DNA of 64,000 nucleotides, taken from the NCBI GenBank assembly GCA_023443925.1, contig JAEZSL010000378.1, positions 1 through 64,000 of the forward strand. Reading direction: 5' to 3'. The notes below the pieces were generated by a model. The model made no database searches and had not been told where the DNA came from. It worked only from the letters and a program-made list of their open reading frames with translations. The translations under genes and the position numbers were made by a program. Shown here one piece after another: positions 47,392 to 57,221 of this stretch. Origin of the DNA: Bacillota bacterium (GTDB lineage: Bacteria; Bacillota_A; Clostridia; Lachnospirales; Lachnospiraceae). Position 1 is the stretch's first letter. Every line of letters begins with the position of its first letter.

Positions 47392-48594
47392 TTAGTTACC
47401 TGCTTTATTTATCTGCTGCACCGGGAACAATTCCTCTTCAATTTTAAATACATCGTGGATCAGGGTATTGTCTGCCGGAGCCACATAATATAAATTATCA
47501 AAGGTAAAGCCCGCATTCTTATAAATCCGGTAAGCCTTCTGGGCCAGGTCGATATTCCATTCTTCCCTGGGGGATCTGTGGCCTTCCAGTTTGGAACCGG
47601 CATTGGGATTAAAGGCTCCTGCAGTTGCCACCACTCCTTTCGAGGCCAGATATTCAATACCTTCCAAGGTCTTCTCCTTAGGTTCGATACCGGCTACGAA
47701 ATTAGTTCCAGCATTACCAAAGCCAAATACTTCCGCAGAATATTCCAGGGCTTTCACCCAGTGGTCAAACCCGCCGCATTCCTGTTCTTTACCGGGGCAG
47801 ATGGTTTTAAAGAAGTTCTTATCCCACAGTTCTATATTAATGGCTATGGTACGGTATCCCGCTTCCTTATATTTTTCAATTATGGATATATCCTGTGGAG
47901 CCCCCACACAGGCGTTACCGTCAAAGTTAGCCTCCCCGATATGTTCCTGGATGGCTTCCGCCACGTCCAGATAATACTCTACTTCCCTCCGTTCCGGTAT
48001 AAAGCCCCCGGTTATCTGAATATGTCCGGAGCCGTCGTATTTGTAAGCCGCTGCCACCGTCTCTCCGATCTGCCTGGGTGTTTTCCACTTGATATCTTCT
48101 TTTTCCGCATAGGTATCCTTTGTTACATTGGCATTACAGAAAAGGCAGTCCAGTCCCTTATCCTTTAAGGAACATTCATTGCTGTAAGCTGCCCGTACCG
48201 TACCGCCCGGAGTAAAATTGGCTATATGAGACATTTCCACGCCGTCGGAGGTTTTCAGCCCGTAATAATGAGGGCGTTTTGCAAACTCAATGGGAAATAA
48301 TTCTTTGCCGGTATCATACAGATAAAATCTGCCGTCCCGGTATTCTATGGTTATGGGAGATCTTAAATCCCATACAAAATTATAAGTAAAACCGCTTGGC
48401 GATGTAAAATGACACGGAAAATCAACTCCCACATGGGTAAAACGGTCAGATTCTGCCAGGCCGTGAACCTGCTCCATATATTCCGTTCCCAATGCAAGAT
48501 TTTTAAAAATAGAAGGTTTTACATTGATGCCGTTTGCAATAACCTTTGCTTTGATGTAAAGCTCCTTATATAACTGTTCTTTTAGATTGCTCAT
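47392..48594 (-). CDS. Radical SAM protein B, paralog with CX8CX2C motif
   Basis: About 400 aa from the ATG at 48594 (MSNLKEQLYKEL), colinear with radical SAM protein A. Cys141, Cys150 and Cys153 sit at identical numbers (NECSLKDKGLDCLFCNAN), and the N-terminal INVKPSIFKNLALGT, the CHFTSPSGFTYNF block and the barrel motifs HIQITGGFIPERREVEYYLD and FVAGIEPKE match. C-termini diverge. The two genes flank the binding-protein gene, suggesting a tandem duplication and possibly a heterodimer. The ribosome binding site (GGGGAAAA) is modest; an upstream ATG at 48657 would add non-conserved residues. Confidence 0.85.
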   Translation of the reverse strand: MSNLKEQLYKELYIKAKVIANGINVKPSIFKNLALGTEYMEQVHGLAESDRFTHVGVDFPCHFTSPSGFTYNFVWDLRSPITIEYRDGRFYLYDTGKELFPIEFAKRPHYYGLKTSDGVEMSHIANFTPGGTVRAAYSNECSLKDKGLDCLFCNANVTKDTYAEKEDIKWKTPRQIGETVAAAYKYDGSGHIQITGGFIPERREVEYYLDVAEAIQEHIGEANFDGNACVGAPQDISIIEKYKEAGYRTIAINIELWDKNFFKTICPGKEQECGGFDHWVKALEYSAEVFGFGNAGTNFVAGIEPKEKTLEGIEYLASKGVVATAGAFNPNAGSKLEGHRSPREEWNIDLAQKAYRIYKNAGFTFDNLYYVAPADNTLIHDVFKIEEELFPVQQINKAGN

Positions 48595-48672
48595 TTCTTT
48601 TCCCCATTTCTGGCGCTGCTTTTTAAATTTGGTGGGGTTATGTACGCAGCGCAGCACAACCCCTCACAATCC

Positions 48673-49446
48673 CTATATGCTGTATTCTACTTCCTGTTCT
48701 TCTTCCTCAAAGAAATACTGGTATACCCGGTTGGTCAGGTAAGCAAAGTCTGCACTGCCCCTGATCTTAGAGCCGGCAGTATCCACATCGATTACCGATT
48801 TTATCTCCCCCGGCCTTGCCGACATAACAACAATTCTTTGCCCCAGATAAACTGCCTCGTCAATATCATGGGTTACTAAAATCATGGTAGTTTTTTCTTT
48901 TTCCCAGATTCGTAAGATTTCCTTTTGCATCTGTATCCTGGTTAAGGCATCCAGAGCCCCAAAAGGTTCGTCTAATAATAAGATTTTAGGATTGGTAACC
49001 AGGCCTCTTGCGATGGCTGCCCTCTGAGCCATACCTCCCGACAACTGATGGGGATATGCATTTTCAAAACCATCCAGTCTTACAAGGTTAATCATATCCG
49101 CAACAATTTTTGCTTTCTCCTGCTTTGATTTATTGGATAAGCCAAACCCGATATTATCTTTTATAGATAACCAGGGTAACAATCTATGTTCCTGAAAAAC
49201 CATTCCCCTGTCGATATCCGGCCCGGATATGGCTGCTCCGTTATTTAAAACACTTCCACTCTCATAAGCTACCAGCCCTGCTATGATTTTAAGCAAAGTA
49301 CTTTTACCGCAGCCGCTGTGCCCCACTATGGTTATAAATTCCCCCTCTTTGATGGACAAATTAATATTCTTTAAAATCTCCACCTTCTTTTTGTCAACCA
49401 AAAAACACTTATTAAGGCTTTCGATTTTTAACAGTTCCTTAGACAT
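48673..49446 (-). CDS. ABC transporter ATPase, SsuB/TauB-like
   Basis: A 257-aa single-domain ATPase. Walker A is VGHSGCGKST, Q-loop MVFQEHRLLPWLS, signature QLSGGMAQRAAIARGL, Walker B ILLLDEPFGALD and H-loop LVTHDIDEAVYLG. The E-H-R-L-L-P-W after the Q-loop is typical of sulfonate/nitrate/taurine importers. It ends 2 bases after the permease gene ends and precedes radical SAM protein B; all are on one transcript. Confidence 0.93.
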   Translation of the reverse strand: MSKELLKIESLNKCFLVDKKKVEILKNINLSIKEGEFITIVGHSGCGKSTLLKIIAGLVAYESGSVLNNGAAISGPDIDRGMVFQEHRLLPWLSIKDNIGFGLSNKSKQEKAKIVADMINLVRLDGFENAYPHQLSGGMAQRAAIARGLVTNPKILLLDEPFGALDALTRIQMQKEILRIWEKEKTTMILVTHDIDEAVYLGQRIVVMSARPGEIKSVIDVDTAGSKIRGSADFAYLTNRVYQYFFEEEEQEVEYSI

Positions 49447-49447
49447 C

Positions 49448-50212
49448 TTAAGCCCTCCTCGTTTCTACCCAGGGTGTTACTTTCTTTGCAATAAAGCTTA
49501 GCACCCGGTCCATCAGGATACCGATTATTCCGATTAAGAGCATGCCTACAATCATAATATCCGGTTTCATTAGATTTCTGGCATCGCTGATACGGTAACC
49601 GATTCCCTTACTGGAAGCAATTAATTCCGCTGCTACCACTGCCATCCAGGAGATTCCAAGGCCCAGTTTTAATCCGACGAAAATCTGGGGCAGGGCAGAA
49701 GGGAGATATACTTTGGTAAAGATCTGCCAGCTGCTCAACCGATATAGCTTCGCCACTTCAATGTACCCCTGGGGAGTACTGGTAATTCCGCTTAAAGTAT
49801 TTACCATAATAGGGAAGAAAGCACCCAGTACGATAACCACCACCTTGGATAAATCTTCAATACCGCACCAGAGTATAATCATGGGTATCCAGGCCATCAT
49901 GGGAATCTGTCTTATGGTATTTAAGGTTAATGTAAATATGCTGCGAATGGTTAAGGACATTCCCATCAGGGTTCCCAGGGTAATCCCCAGCAAGGAGGCA
50001 AAGAAAAATCCCTCTAATACTCTTTTCACGCTGACAAAGACGTCCTCCGCCAGCTGTCCGTTTCTGGCCTGTTTCACAAATGCTGCACCCACGGCACTGA
50101 TTTTAGGCAGAATGGCTTTTGGGGTATCCGTATAATTCGTTACATAATACCAGCTGATTATAATAAGAGCCGGTATAATGCTGCTTAAGACCAGCTGCTT
50201 TCCTTTTTGCAT
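49448..50212 (-). CDS. ABC transporter permease, SsuC/TauC-like
   Basis: A 254-aa protein with about six helices and the BPD_transp_1 EAA-like loop EVAKLYRLSSWQIFTKVYLPSALPQIFVGLKLGLG. Typical features of the sulfonate/taurine/nitrate permease branch include IRQIPMMAWIPMIILWCGI. It forms the channel with the ATPase downstream. It begins 124 bases after the SAM synthetase frame; the gap contains a small hairpin (GTGCAG/CTGCAC) but no clear terminator, so operon continuity is plausible. Confidence 0.92.
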   Translation of the reverse strand: MQKGKQLVLSSIIPALIIISWYYVTNYTDTPKAILPKISAVGAAFVKQARNGQLAEDVFVSVKRVLEGFFFASLLGITLGTLMGMSLTIRSIFTLTLNTIRQIPMMAWIPMIILWCGIEDLSKVVVIVLGAFFPIMVNTLSGITSTPQGYIEVAKLYRLSSWQIFTKVYLPSALPQIFVGLKLGLGISWMAVVAAELIASSKGIGYRISDARNLMKPDIMIVGMLLIGIIGILMDRVLSFIAKKVTPWVETRRA

Positions 50213-50336
50213 TTTTTCTCCAATCCTGTGCAGTTAATCTGCACATAATCAATTTGTGCCGGGGACTGTGCAGTAACAAACTGTATTATTATTTATACTT
50301 TATACGATTCCCCAAGTAATCACTTATTGCCTGCTG

Positions 50337-51514
<1,178 letters not shown>

Positions 51515-51554
51515 TTGATTTTCCTCTTTTCTGAAATTTTGCTTATGTCTTATA

Positions 51555-52841
51555 CTAACCATTGATCAGGAGACTGCCTAACTCCTCCAGTAAGGAAACC
51601 GCTCCCGCATATCCGATATCCGTACGGTCTATGATCACTTTGTTATAAGCCGGATAAGATACAATATAGTTTGGTATCCCTCGCTTCTTTGCAATCCGGT
51701 TTTCAAGGCCGCTTCCAAATATGATTTCGGCATTGCTGTTTTCAATAATTTTGTCTACTTCGCTGCTGTCTTTGGTAAAATAAACCTGATTTGCATATTT
51801 TCCGGCGGGTATATCCCCTGTCTCTCTTTTATCTTCACCGGAGGCATCTGTAATAATGGCCGCCTCCACCTCAAAGCCTAAATACTGGGTCAGAAATGCG
51901 GCGTACCGGTTGACTGTACTCTCATCTCCTACAATTGCCGCGGTTTTCTGAAAATCATAGTCGTAATAGGCTTCCACAATCTGTTCCAGTGCATGAGTAA
52001 AATGTGCTTTTTCCTCCGCCAGATAATGCTCCGTTTTTTCAGTATCAAGCTCTAATTGATTTGCAACGCTCCGAAGAAAATCACCTACTGCTGCTTCTGA
52101 AAGACCTATTTCCGGATAATACAGATAAGGTGTTCCGAATCTCTCTTCCGCTTTTTTAACTGCCTCCAGCCCCCATTTGGATACTGCTATATTAAGTTCT
52201 GCCCTGGGAATCTCTTTCCAGCTGCCAATATCTTGGGCAAAGCCGAACAGAGTATTGGCTTTTATACCGATATTGCCTAAAATCCTCTGCAGTTCTTTTA
52301 AGTTCCCCTGCCAGAAGATATCCTGCTTCGGCAGAATACCAAACAGATTGACAAGGCCCTTTTCCTTTCCGGAATCCGTTGTATTAAAGGGAAACTGGGT
52401 AAGGATCGCGTTTAGGATACCCTCATATCCGGTAAACTGATCTCCTTTAAAACCGGCGGCTTTATAATAAACGGCAGTTTCACCCTGATCAATTATTTCC
52501 TGGGTCATGGAAATAATATCATCCCCTACCATTTCCGCTTCACAGCCGGATATGGTCACGTATAAGTCACCCTCTATGACTTTCACCGTGTTTTTAATCT
52601 GTTCCCTTAACCTTGAAGTTCCTCCGAAGATAACCTGCTTTTCATATACATTGGAATTAGGAATGGAATATCCCTTTAAATATCCCGTATTGCCGCTTCC
52701 CGCTTTTCCTGACAGATAATTCTGGATTCCGCATCCCGGTGTGGTGTGCAGGATGGGGACGACCCCTTTGATTTCTGTGATGGTCTGGAGTGCTCCCTGA
52801 AGGTTACACCCGTATCTGCTTTTTTCTAAACTTTCCGGCAT
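51555..52841 (-). CDS. NifK/NifN-like nitrogenase-family subunit, three-Cys type
   Basis: A 428-aa oxidoreductase nitrogenase component 1 protein. Its only cysteines are Cys12 (RYGCNLQGA), Cys37 ([12 protein letters not shown]) and Cys100 ([13 protein letters not shown]), matching the positions of the three P-cluster ligands of nitrogenase alpha/beta subunits. The [13 protein letters not shown] block and the late QTIVGDEST-like Rossmann segment fit the family. It is shorter than NifK (about 520) and lacks the extra N-terminal segment. It begins one base after the D-like gene ends, implying a stoichiometric heterodimer. Family membership is solid; the reaction is not known. Confidence 0.85.
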   Translation of the reverse strand: MPESLEKSRYGCNLQGALQTITEIKGVVPILHTTPGCGIQNYLSGKAGSGNTGYLKGYSIPNSNVYEKQVIFGGTSRLREQIKNTVKVIEGDLYVTISGCEAEMVGDDIISMTQEIIDQGETAVYYKAAGFKGDQFTGYEGILNAILTQFPFNTTDSGKEKGLVNLFGILPKQDIFWQGNLKELQRILGNIGIKANTLFGFAQDIGSWKEIPRAELNIAVSKWGLEAVKKAEERFGTPYLYYPEIGLSEAAVGDFLRSVANQLELDTEKTEHYLAEEKAHFTHALEQIVEAYYDYDFQKTAAIVGDESTVNRYAAFLTQYLGFEVEAAIITDASGEDKRETGDIPAGKYANQVYFTKDSSEVDKIIENSNAEIIFGSGLENRIAKKRGIPNYIVSYPAYNKVIIDRTDIGYAGAVSLLEELGSLLING

Positions 52842-54296
52842 CTATTTCACCTCCTGCTTAATGTACCAGTTTGCACTTCTCTTTAACCAGGATTCCTTAT
52901 AGGGAGGTTTTGTATTTTCCGCCAGATAATCCGCAAAACCTGTTCTCTTTTCCAGCTTAAGAATTGCCTGAATCAGCTGGATAGCGCCTTTATAGCCGTA
53001 CAGAATTTTATTTGTCACCGATATGGGAAGAATTCCAAGACTTGCGGCCAGTCCTGCGTGTTCAACCCCTCCGATATAAAAATCCGGTTTGTTCTTAACA
53101 AAGAGATTCGCCAGTTCAAAAGGCTGGCCATCACCCACTTGGATGAATACCTCCTCAGGCAGCGTTTTTAACTTATCCTGGTTCAACCTGTCTATATGAC
53201 TAAAAGCAAGCCCGGTTACTTCTCCCCCCAGCCCCTCTATGAATTCAACAAGACCGGCGGCTGCCCCTGCATTTAGATCTATAAATACTTTCTTTCCGGC
53301 AAGAGGTTTTTTACTTATGTATTTCTTCACCCTTTCTTCCTCTGCTGCAATGAGCTTTATTACCTTTTCCTGTACTCCGGCGGCTTTGCCAAGTTCCAGC
53401 AGCCATTCACCGGTTCCTCTTATTCCGATGGGTACGGGGCTTTTAATAACCGGTATCCCGAATTTTTCGTTTAACCCGTTAATCAGTACGTCCGCTTCGT
53501 CATCCGCCACCGCAATAGATGCTTTGGCAAGTCTTGCCCGTTGAATATCCTCTATCCCGGCAAACTGTGGTATGACATTATAACTTATGTTCAGTTCCTC
53601 AAGTAAACGGGTAAGCTCCTTTACGGCACTTTCATTTTCCGTAATACTGATAAGGTTGATAAATTCTTCTCCCCTTACCGGAGCCGGAATGTTCCTGTCT
53701 TCTTCCTCCGGTTTTTCTATTTCAGAGTGGACGCTGTTTTCACCGATATACCTTGCCAGACTGTGAAGTACAATGTCGGTACCGTTAATTCCTGCTTTTG
53801 TCTTAAAGCCATCCGTATAAACAGAAATTATTTTTGTATCCAGTTCTTCTTCCAGCTCCAGTATAATGGAGTTAATATCATCATTATTAATTGCCACTAC
53901 CGGGGTCGATACCACGAATATGACATTGGGTCTGTATTTGTTATAGACCGTTTCGATGGTCTTTCTTAATTTATCATCACCGCCCATTATGGTATCTCTC
54001 TCGTTTAAATCCGTGGAATACCAGGTTCCTTCCGCCCTTTCCTTATAGAAATACAATTCCGCGGCACTACAGCCTATGGCCCCGTGCAGAATCACGGGTG
54101 CATTTTTTATCCGGCTTAGTAAAGCCAGTGCATGTATGATTTCATCTTTATTTCCCTGGGAGAAAGTGCGGATCCGCTGCCTTATCTCCGTTACACTTAA
54201 GTCTTCCAAAAGCACCTTGCTGCTTCCCTGATAGGCTGTAAGGGCAGACGCTCTCTTTTCCCTGGATATGACCTTTTTTTCTTCCAATAATCCCAT
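52842..54296 (-). CDS. NifD/NifE-like nitrogenase-family subunit, single-Cys type
   Basis: A 484-aa component 1 protein with just one cysteine, Cys76 in ILHGAIGCSAAE, equivalent to NifD Cys88. The positions of NifD Cys62 and Cys154 have no Cys (the latter reads FVVSTPVVAINNDD). The segment around the FeMo-cofactor Cys275 reads LNEKFGIPVIKSPVPIGIRG and the His442 region has no matching His. DTIMGGDDKLRKTIETVYNKYRPNVIFVVS matches the family core. With the three-Cys partner this gives a 1+3 ligand set as in COR and, with Asp, DPOR. A short (about 140-base) gap separates it from nifH. Confidence 0.85.
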   Translation of the reverse strand: MGLLEEKKVISREKRASALTAYQGSSKVLLEDLSVTEIRQRIRTFSQGNKDEIIHALALLSRIKNAPVILHGAIGCSAAELYFYKERAEGTWYSTDLNERDTIMGGDDKLRKTIETVYNKYRPNVIFVVSTPVVAINNDDINSIILELEEELDTKIISVYTDGFKTKAGINGTDIVLHSLARYIGENSVHSEIEKPEEEDRNIPAPVRGEEFINLISITENESAVKELTRLLEELNISYNVIPQFAGIEDIQRARLAKASIAVADDEADVLINGLNEKFGIPVIKSPVPIGIRGTGEWLLELGKAAGVQEKVIKLIAAEEERVKKYISKKPLAGKKVFIDLNAGAAAGLVEFIEGLGGEVTGLAFSHIDRLNQDKLKTLPEEVFIQVGDGQPFELANLFVKNKPDFYIGGVEHAGLAASLGILPISVTNKILYGYKGAIQLIQAILKLEKRTGFADYLAENTKPPYKESWLKRSANWYIKQEVK

Positions 54297-54437
54297 GTCT
54301 TCCTCCTGGTTTCCCCTGATTTTATTCCGGTATACCGGCCCTTAAAAGGGAATGGCTGTATTTTTCTACAGGCAATGCGGCTCTCTTTAACCGGCACAAC
54401 GTTCTGAATTTATCTGCATAATTTACTAAAAATTTTT

Positions 54438-55313
54438 CTAAATACCAGCCGCACCGGCCAGTACACCGGTTTCCAGATCATAGATCTTATCTCCCCATTC
54501 TTTGGCCCAGTCTCTTAATTCCGTTACGGCAATGGGGTTGGGAACCACCAGGTCTTCACTTTCAGCTATGTGTTTTGCCAGGTTTCTGTATAAGTCTGCA
54601 TGGGGATCTTCCGGATGGGCTTCAATTACGGTTTTACCGTATAACTCACTCTGGGATACCACTAAGGAACGGGGTATATAAGCTGCTGCCCTGGTTCCTG
54701 TGCGGTCTGCAAAATCGTTGATAATAGCTTTGGAATAGCCGGCGGATAAACCATTACCGATAATACCGCCCAGTTTTGCACCGCCGGAGGGTGCATATTT
54801 ATTGATAGCCTTAAATAAATTATTGGCGGCATAAATTGCCATAAAGTCGGAGGAACTAACCACATAAGCCCTGTCGGTTATTCCATCCCGGATAGGAACC
54901 GCAAAACCACCGCACACTACATCACCTAAAACGTCATACAGAACATAATCCGGTTTAAACTCTTCAAAAAGATTTAATTCCTGAAGCAGTGATACCGCCG
55001 CATTAATTCCCCTTCCGGCACAGCCTACACCGGGTACCGGACCTCCGGATTCAATACAGAGAATTCCCCGATAACCCACTGCCGACACATCCTCCAGATG
55101 AATGTTTTTCCCTTCCCTTAAACTATCAAGGACTGTAGGCAAATAATTATTGCCTCTTAGGGTATTGGTGGAATCACTTTTCGGATCACAGCCAATCTGG
55201 ATTACTTTGTAACCGGCTTCCGCGAGAGCTGCGCTGATATTGGAGGTAGTGGTGGATTTTCCGATACCGCCTTTCCCGTAGATTGCAATGTGTTTACCTA
55301 TTTTTTTGCTCAT
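54438..55313 (-). CDS. NifH-like iron protein (ATP-dependent reductase component)
   Basis: A 291-aa NifH/BchL/CfbC-type ATPase. Walker A is AIYGKGGIGKSTTTSN (residues 10-25), switch I GCDPKSDSTNTL (41-52), and the two cluster cysteines are Cys98 (PGVGCAGRGI) and Cys134 (GDVVCGGFAVPIR), which together bind the intersubunit [4Fe-4S]. The Arg used for ADP-ribosylation in nitrogenase (about Arg100 in CAGRG) is also present. It donates electrons to the D/K-like proteins encoded downstream. The start has AAAGGAG and follows a regulated leader with promoter and attenuator. Confidence 0.93.
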   Translation of the reverse strand: MSKKIGKHIAIYGKGGIGKSTTTSNISAALAEAGYKVIQIGCDPKSDSTNTLRGNNYLPTVLDSLREGKNIHLEDVSAVGYRGILCIESGGPVPGVGCAGRGINAAVSLLQELNLFEEFKPDYVLYDVLGDVVCGGFAVPIRDGITDRAYVVSSSDFMAIYAANNLFKAINKYAPSGGAKLGGIIGNGLSAGYSKAIINDFADRTGTRAAAYIPRSLVVSQSELYGKTVIEAHPEDPHADLYRNLAKHIAESEDLVVPNPIAVTELRDWAKEWGDKIYDLETGVLAGAAGI

Positions 55314-55331
55314 TCCTGTTCTCCTTTAATT

Positions 55332-55397
55332 AAAAAGGAGGCCTTAGAACGCAGAATCTCCTTTTACTCTCTGCCTCTAAAACCTCCAGTTGTCTGG
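55332..55397 (-). promoter_or_regulatory. nifH leader attenuator: hairpin plus overlapping terminator
   Basis: On the minus strand a small hairpin CCAG-ACAA-CTGG (55386-55397) is directly followed by a 20-bp terminator stem (left arm beginning GGAGGTTTTAGAGGCAG, right arm ending GGCCTCC) and TTTTT, ending about 19 bases before the nifH ATG. The two structures share bases and are mutually exclusive. The same arrangement and core, CCRGACARCYGGAGGTTTTA, recurs before the nucleosidase gene, with compensatory changes in the small stem (CCAG/CTGG versus CCGG/CCGG). No known riboswitch class was recognised. A trans-acting antiterminator or a ligand could decide readthrough. Confidence 0.65.
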
Positions 55398-55493
55398 TTA
55401 GTTTTATTCTTATTCTATTTTCATTACCTAAACAGGCTGTTAAAACCGCCTTTTCTATTCTCCAGTCTTCCTTGGTCGAATTTATGAAGTTGA

Positions 55494-55522
55494 TTATAGT
55501 TTTCCTCTTATGAAATGTCAAT
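55494..55522 (-). promoter_or_regulatory. Consensus sigma-A promoter of the nifHDK-like operon
   Basis: On the minus strand TTGACA, a 17-base spacer and TATAAT, matching consensus perfectly. The transcript would start near 55487 and have a leader of about 175 bases containing the attenuator. Confidence 0.85.
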
Positions 55523-55576
55523 TACCCAACACGAACCTGTAAACATTTTCGTGGTTACAGATAAATATTATCATAT

Positions 55577-55599
55577 ATTCTTATCGGTATTATAAGAAT
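55577..55599. promoter_or_regulatory. Inverted repeat upstream of the nifH promoter
   Basis: ATTCTTAT and ATAAGAAT as perfect 8-base arms around 7 bases, about 55 bases upstream of the -35. Position and symmetry fit an activator or repressor site. The half-site resembles part of the palindrome at 60152-60167. Confidence 0.45.
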
Positions 55600-55706
55600 T
55601 AAGGATTTGCTCCGGTTTATTTCTTACCTCCGGATGCTATGAAGACGCTTTAGTCTTTAAGGATATGCCCCGATGGACTGACTGCCCAGATCATTTAATG
55701 TAATAT

Positions 55707-55751
55707 ACAAAAACCTGCCACTGGTAAACATAAATTTACCCGTGGCAGGTT
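55707..55751. terminator. Bidirectional terminator between nucleosidase and nifH transcripts
   Basis: AAAACCTGCCAC and GTGGCAGGTTTT, with additional pairing of GGTAAA/TTTACC, form a long stem with T-tracts on both sides. It separates the upstream sulfur-relay/nucleosidase transcript from the nifH promoter. Confidence 0.88.
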
Positions 55752-55884
55752 TTGACCAGAGTCTCTATAAATGCCAAATCATATTGATACCTTCTTGTAC
55801 CGCTTAATTCCGGCCGATGATATCCATTTTACTCCTACGACAATTAATTTAAGCCTGAGTATGAAAGTAATAACACTATAACCG

Positions 55885-56646
55885 CTATGCCAGCTCATAG
55901 ATAAACTGACGGATAATACCTCTTGTAAAATAGCCGGCGGTTTTATAAAGAAACCGTCTTATATTATAATGGGCATTTTCATCCGCATTATCCGAAATGA
56001 CACGGAATACGGCAAAATCCACGCCAAATTCATAACATACCTGGGCTACGGCTGATCCTTCCATCTCTACGCACTGAAGATTCTCAATCTGAGAATTCAG
56101 TGTGTTTATCTTATTCTTATCCGAGATAAACTGATCCCCGCTGGCAATGGTGCCAACCACGATTTCAGGAACGGTTATACCGAACTCCTGCAATATACCT
56201 GTATCAACTTCCTCCGGCATCCGGTGCTTTATATAATGATAAGCAGATTCTCTGGCTTGCTGTATAAGGCCGGGTTTTACCTCAAAATAGATTTTCTTCA
56301 GGAGAGGAATCTCAAATCTTAGCGCACCGGGTATTCCGCTTGAATCCATATCATGCTGGACCAATTGATCTGCGATGACAATATCTCCTATCTTTCTTTC
56401 TGCATTGCCGCCTCCAGCCACTCCCGTAAATAAAACCAGCTCTACACCATAATGCTGTATCAAAGTGGTAACCGTAGAAGCGGCCGCAACTTTTCCGCAC
56501 CTGGAATATACCAGGATAACCTGTTTTCCGAATAGGTTTCCCTGGTAATACGTCCTCATGCCTATCGTTTCTTCCGACAAGATTTCAATCTCCTCCATCA
56601 GAAGTTTTACTTCTTCTTCAATTGCACCAATAACACCAATTTTCAT
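55885..56646 (-). CDS. 5'-methylthioadenosine/S-adenosylhomocysteine nucleosidase-type enzyme
   Basis: A 253-aa PNP/UDP superfamily hydrolase. The N-terminal MKIGVIGAIEEEVKLL has the conserved Glu12, the central GVAGGG and QHDMD blocks follow, and VEMEGSAVAQVC and RVISDNAD supply the catalytic Glu and Asp of MTA/SAH nucleosidases. It is slightly long for the family (about 230). It would cleave adenine from MTA, SAH or 5'-deoxyadenosine; the last is the by-product of radical SAM enzymes, two of which are in this locus. A leader with attenuator precedes it. Confidence 0.88.
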   Translation of the reverse strand: MKIGVIGAIEEEVKLLMEEIEILSEETIGMRTYYQGNLFGKQVILVYSRCGKVAAASTVTTLIQHYGVELVLFTGVAGGGNAERKIGDIVIADQLVQHDMDSSGIPGALRFEIPLLKKIYFEVKPGLIQQARESAYHYIKHRMPEEVDTGILQEFGITVPEIVVGTIASGDQFISDKNKINTLNSQIENLQCVEMEGSAVAQVCYEFGVDFAVFRVISDNADENAHYNIRRFLYKTAGYFTRGIIRQFIYELA

Positions 56647-56765
56647 GTTTTTTACCTTTCCGTAGTTAAATCATTGCTGTTGCTATGCTTAAATTCAATC
56701 ACCTAATGCAAGCCTTCCAGACAGTCTTTCAAGTTGTATAGGAATCCCTATTACTTTATACAATG

Positions 56766-56827
56766 AAAAAAGGTTTTAGTAACAGAACACATTCTATGTC
56801 CTGCTTCTAAAACCTCCGGCTGTCCGG
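56766..56827 (-). promoter_or_regulatory. Nucleosidase leader attenuator, twin of the nifH leader
   Basis: On the minus strand a hairpin CCGG-ACAG-CCGG (56816-56827) abuts a terminator stem AGGTTTTAG/CTAAAACCT followed by TTTTTT. About 120 bases separate it from the nucleosidase ATG. It shares the core with the nifH leader, covaries in the small stem, and lies between the thiS-like gene and the nucleosidase gene, so it controls how much transcription continues past the carrier gene. Confidence 0.65.
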
Positions 56828-56893
56828 TCAGTTTTTACCAATTTTACCTATTGCATTGGCTATTCTCTCTGCCTGTATAGTGCTTATCCGTCT

Positions 56894-57100
56894 TTATCTT
56901 CCGCCGCCCATATAATAAAGACATTCCACTACATCCTTATCTTTAATAACATAGGTTCCATAATCGGCACGTGAGATAATATCCTCATTTACCTGTACCG
57001 TTACATACTCCTGCATTTCCACATAGCCCTGCTCCAGCAGTCCCTGTATGGTAATTTCCCCTTCAAAGGAAGTCTCTTTGCCGTTTAAAATTATAGTCAT
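56894..57100 (-). CDS. ThiS-like sulfur carrier protein with C-terminal extension (GGGR)
   Basis: A 68-aa ubiquitin-like beta-grasp protein: MTIILNGKETSFEGEITIQGLLEQ, then YVTVQVNEDIISRADYGTYVIKDKDVVECLYYM and the tail Gly65-Gly66-Gly67-Arg68. ThiS and MoaD must end in a free di-glycine; here one residue follows, so activation requires a peptidase, and a JAMM protease is encoded nearby at 60267. This matches the HcyS/HcyD and CysO/Mec+ logic. The ATG at 57100 with AAAGGAG 7 bases ahead is the start; the 22 residues of the longer frame are non-conserved. Confidence 0.9.
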   Translation of the reverse strand: MTIILNGKETSFEGEITIQGLLEQGYVEMQEYVTVQVNEDIISRADYGTYVIKDKDVVECLYYMGGGR

Positions 57101-57221
57101 TTTCAAACTCCTTTCTATTTCCGGCATACCGCTGTTTTTCTGCCCTATTACAAACAGTAAGTTCACCGATTCATTACTCTGTTTATCCCACTTCTTTTAT
57201 ATACTTATTTCATCACATTAA

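Noticed and set aside
47578..48168. 196-codon plus-strand frame opposite radical SAM protein B
   Set aside because: Antisense shadow of a conserved protein; no start signals.
51555..55313. True nitrogenase (nitrogen fixation)
   Set aside because: The D/K-like proteins lack cofactor ligands and half of the P-cluster cysteines, and nifB, nifE and nifN are absent from the window.
55330..55521. 63-codon leader peptide before nifH
   Set aside because: The frame spans the -10 region and the attenuator and has its start upstream of the predicted transcription start, so it cannot be translated from that transcript.
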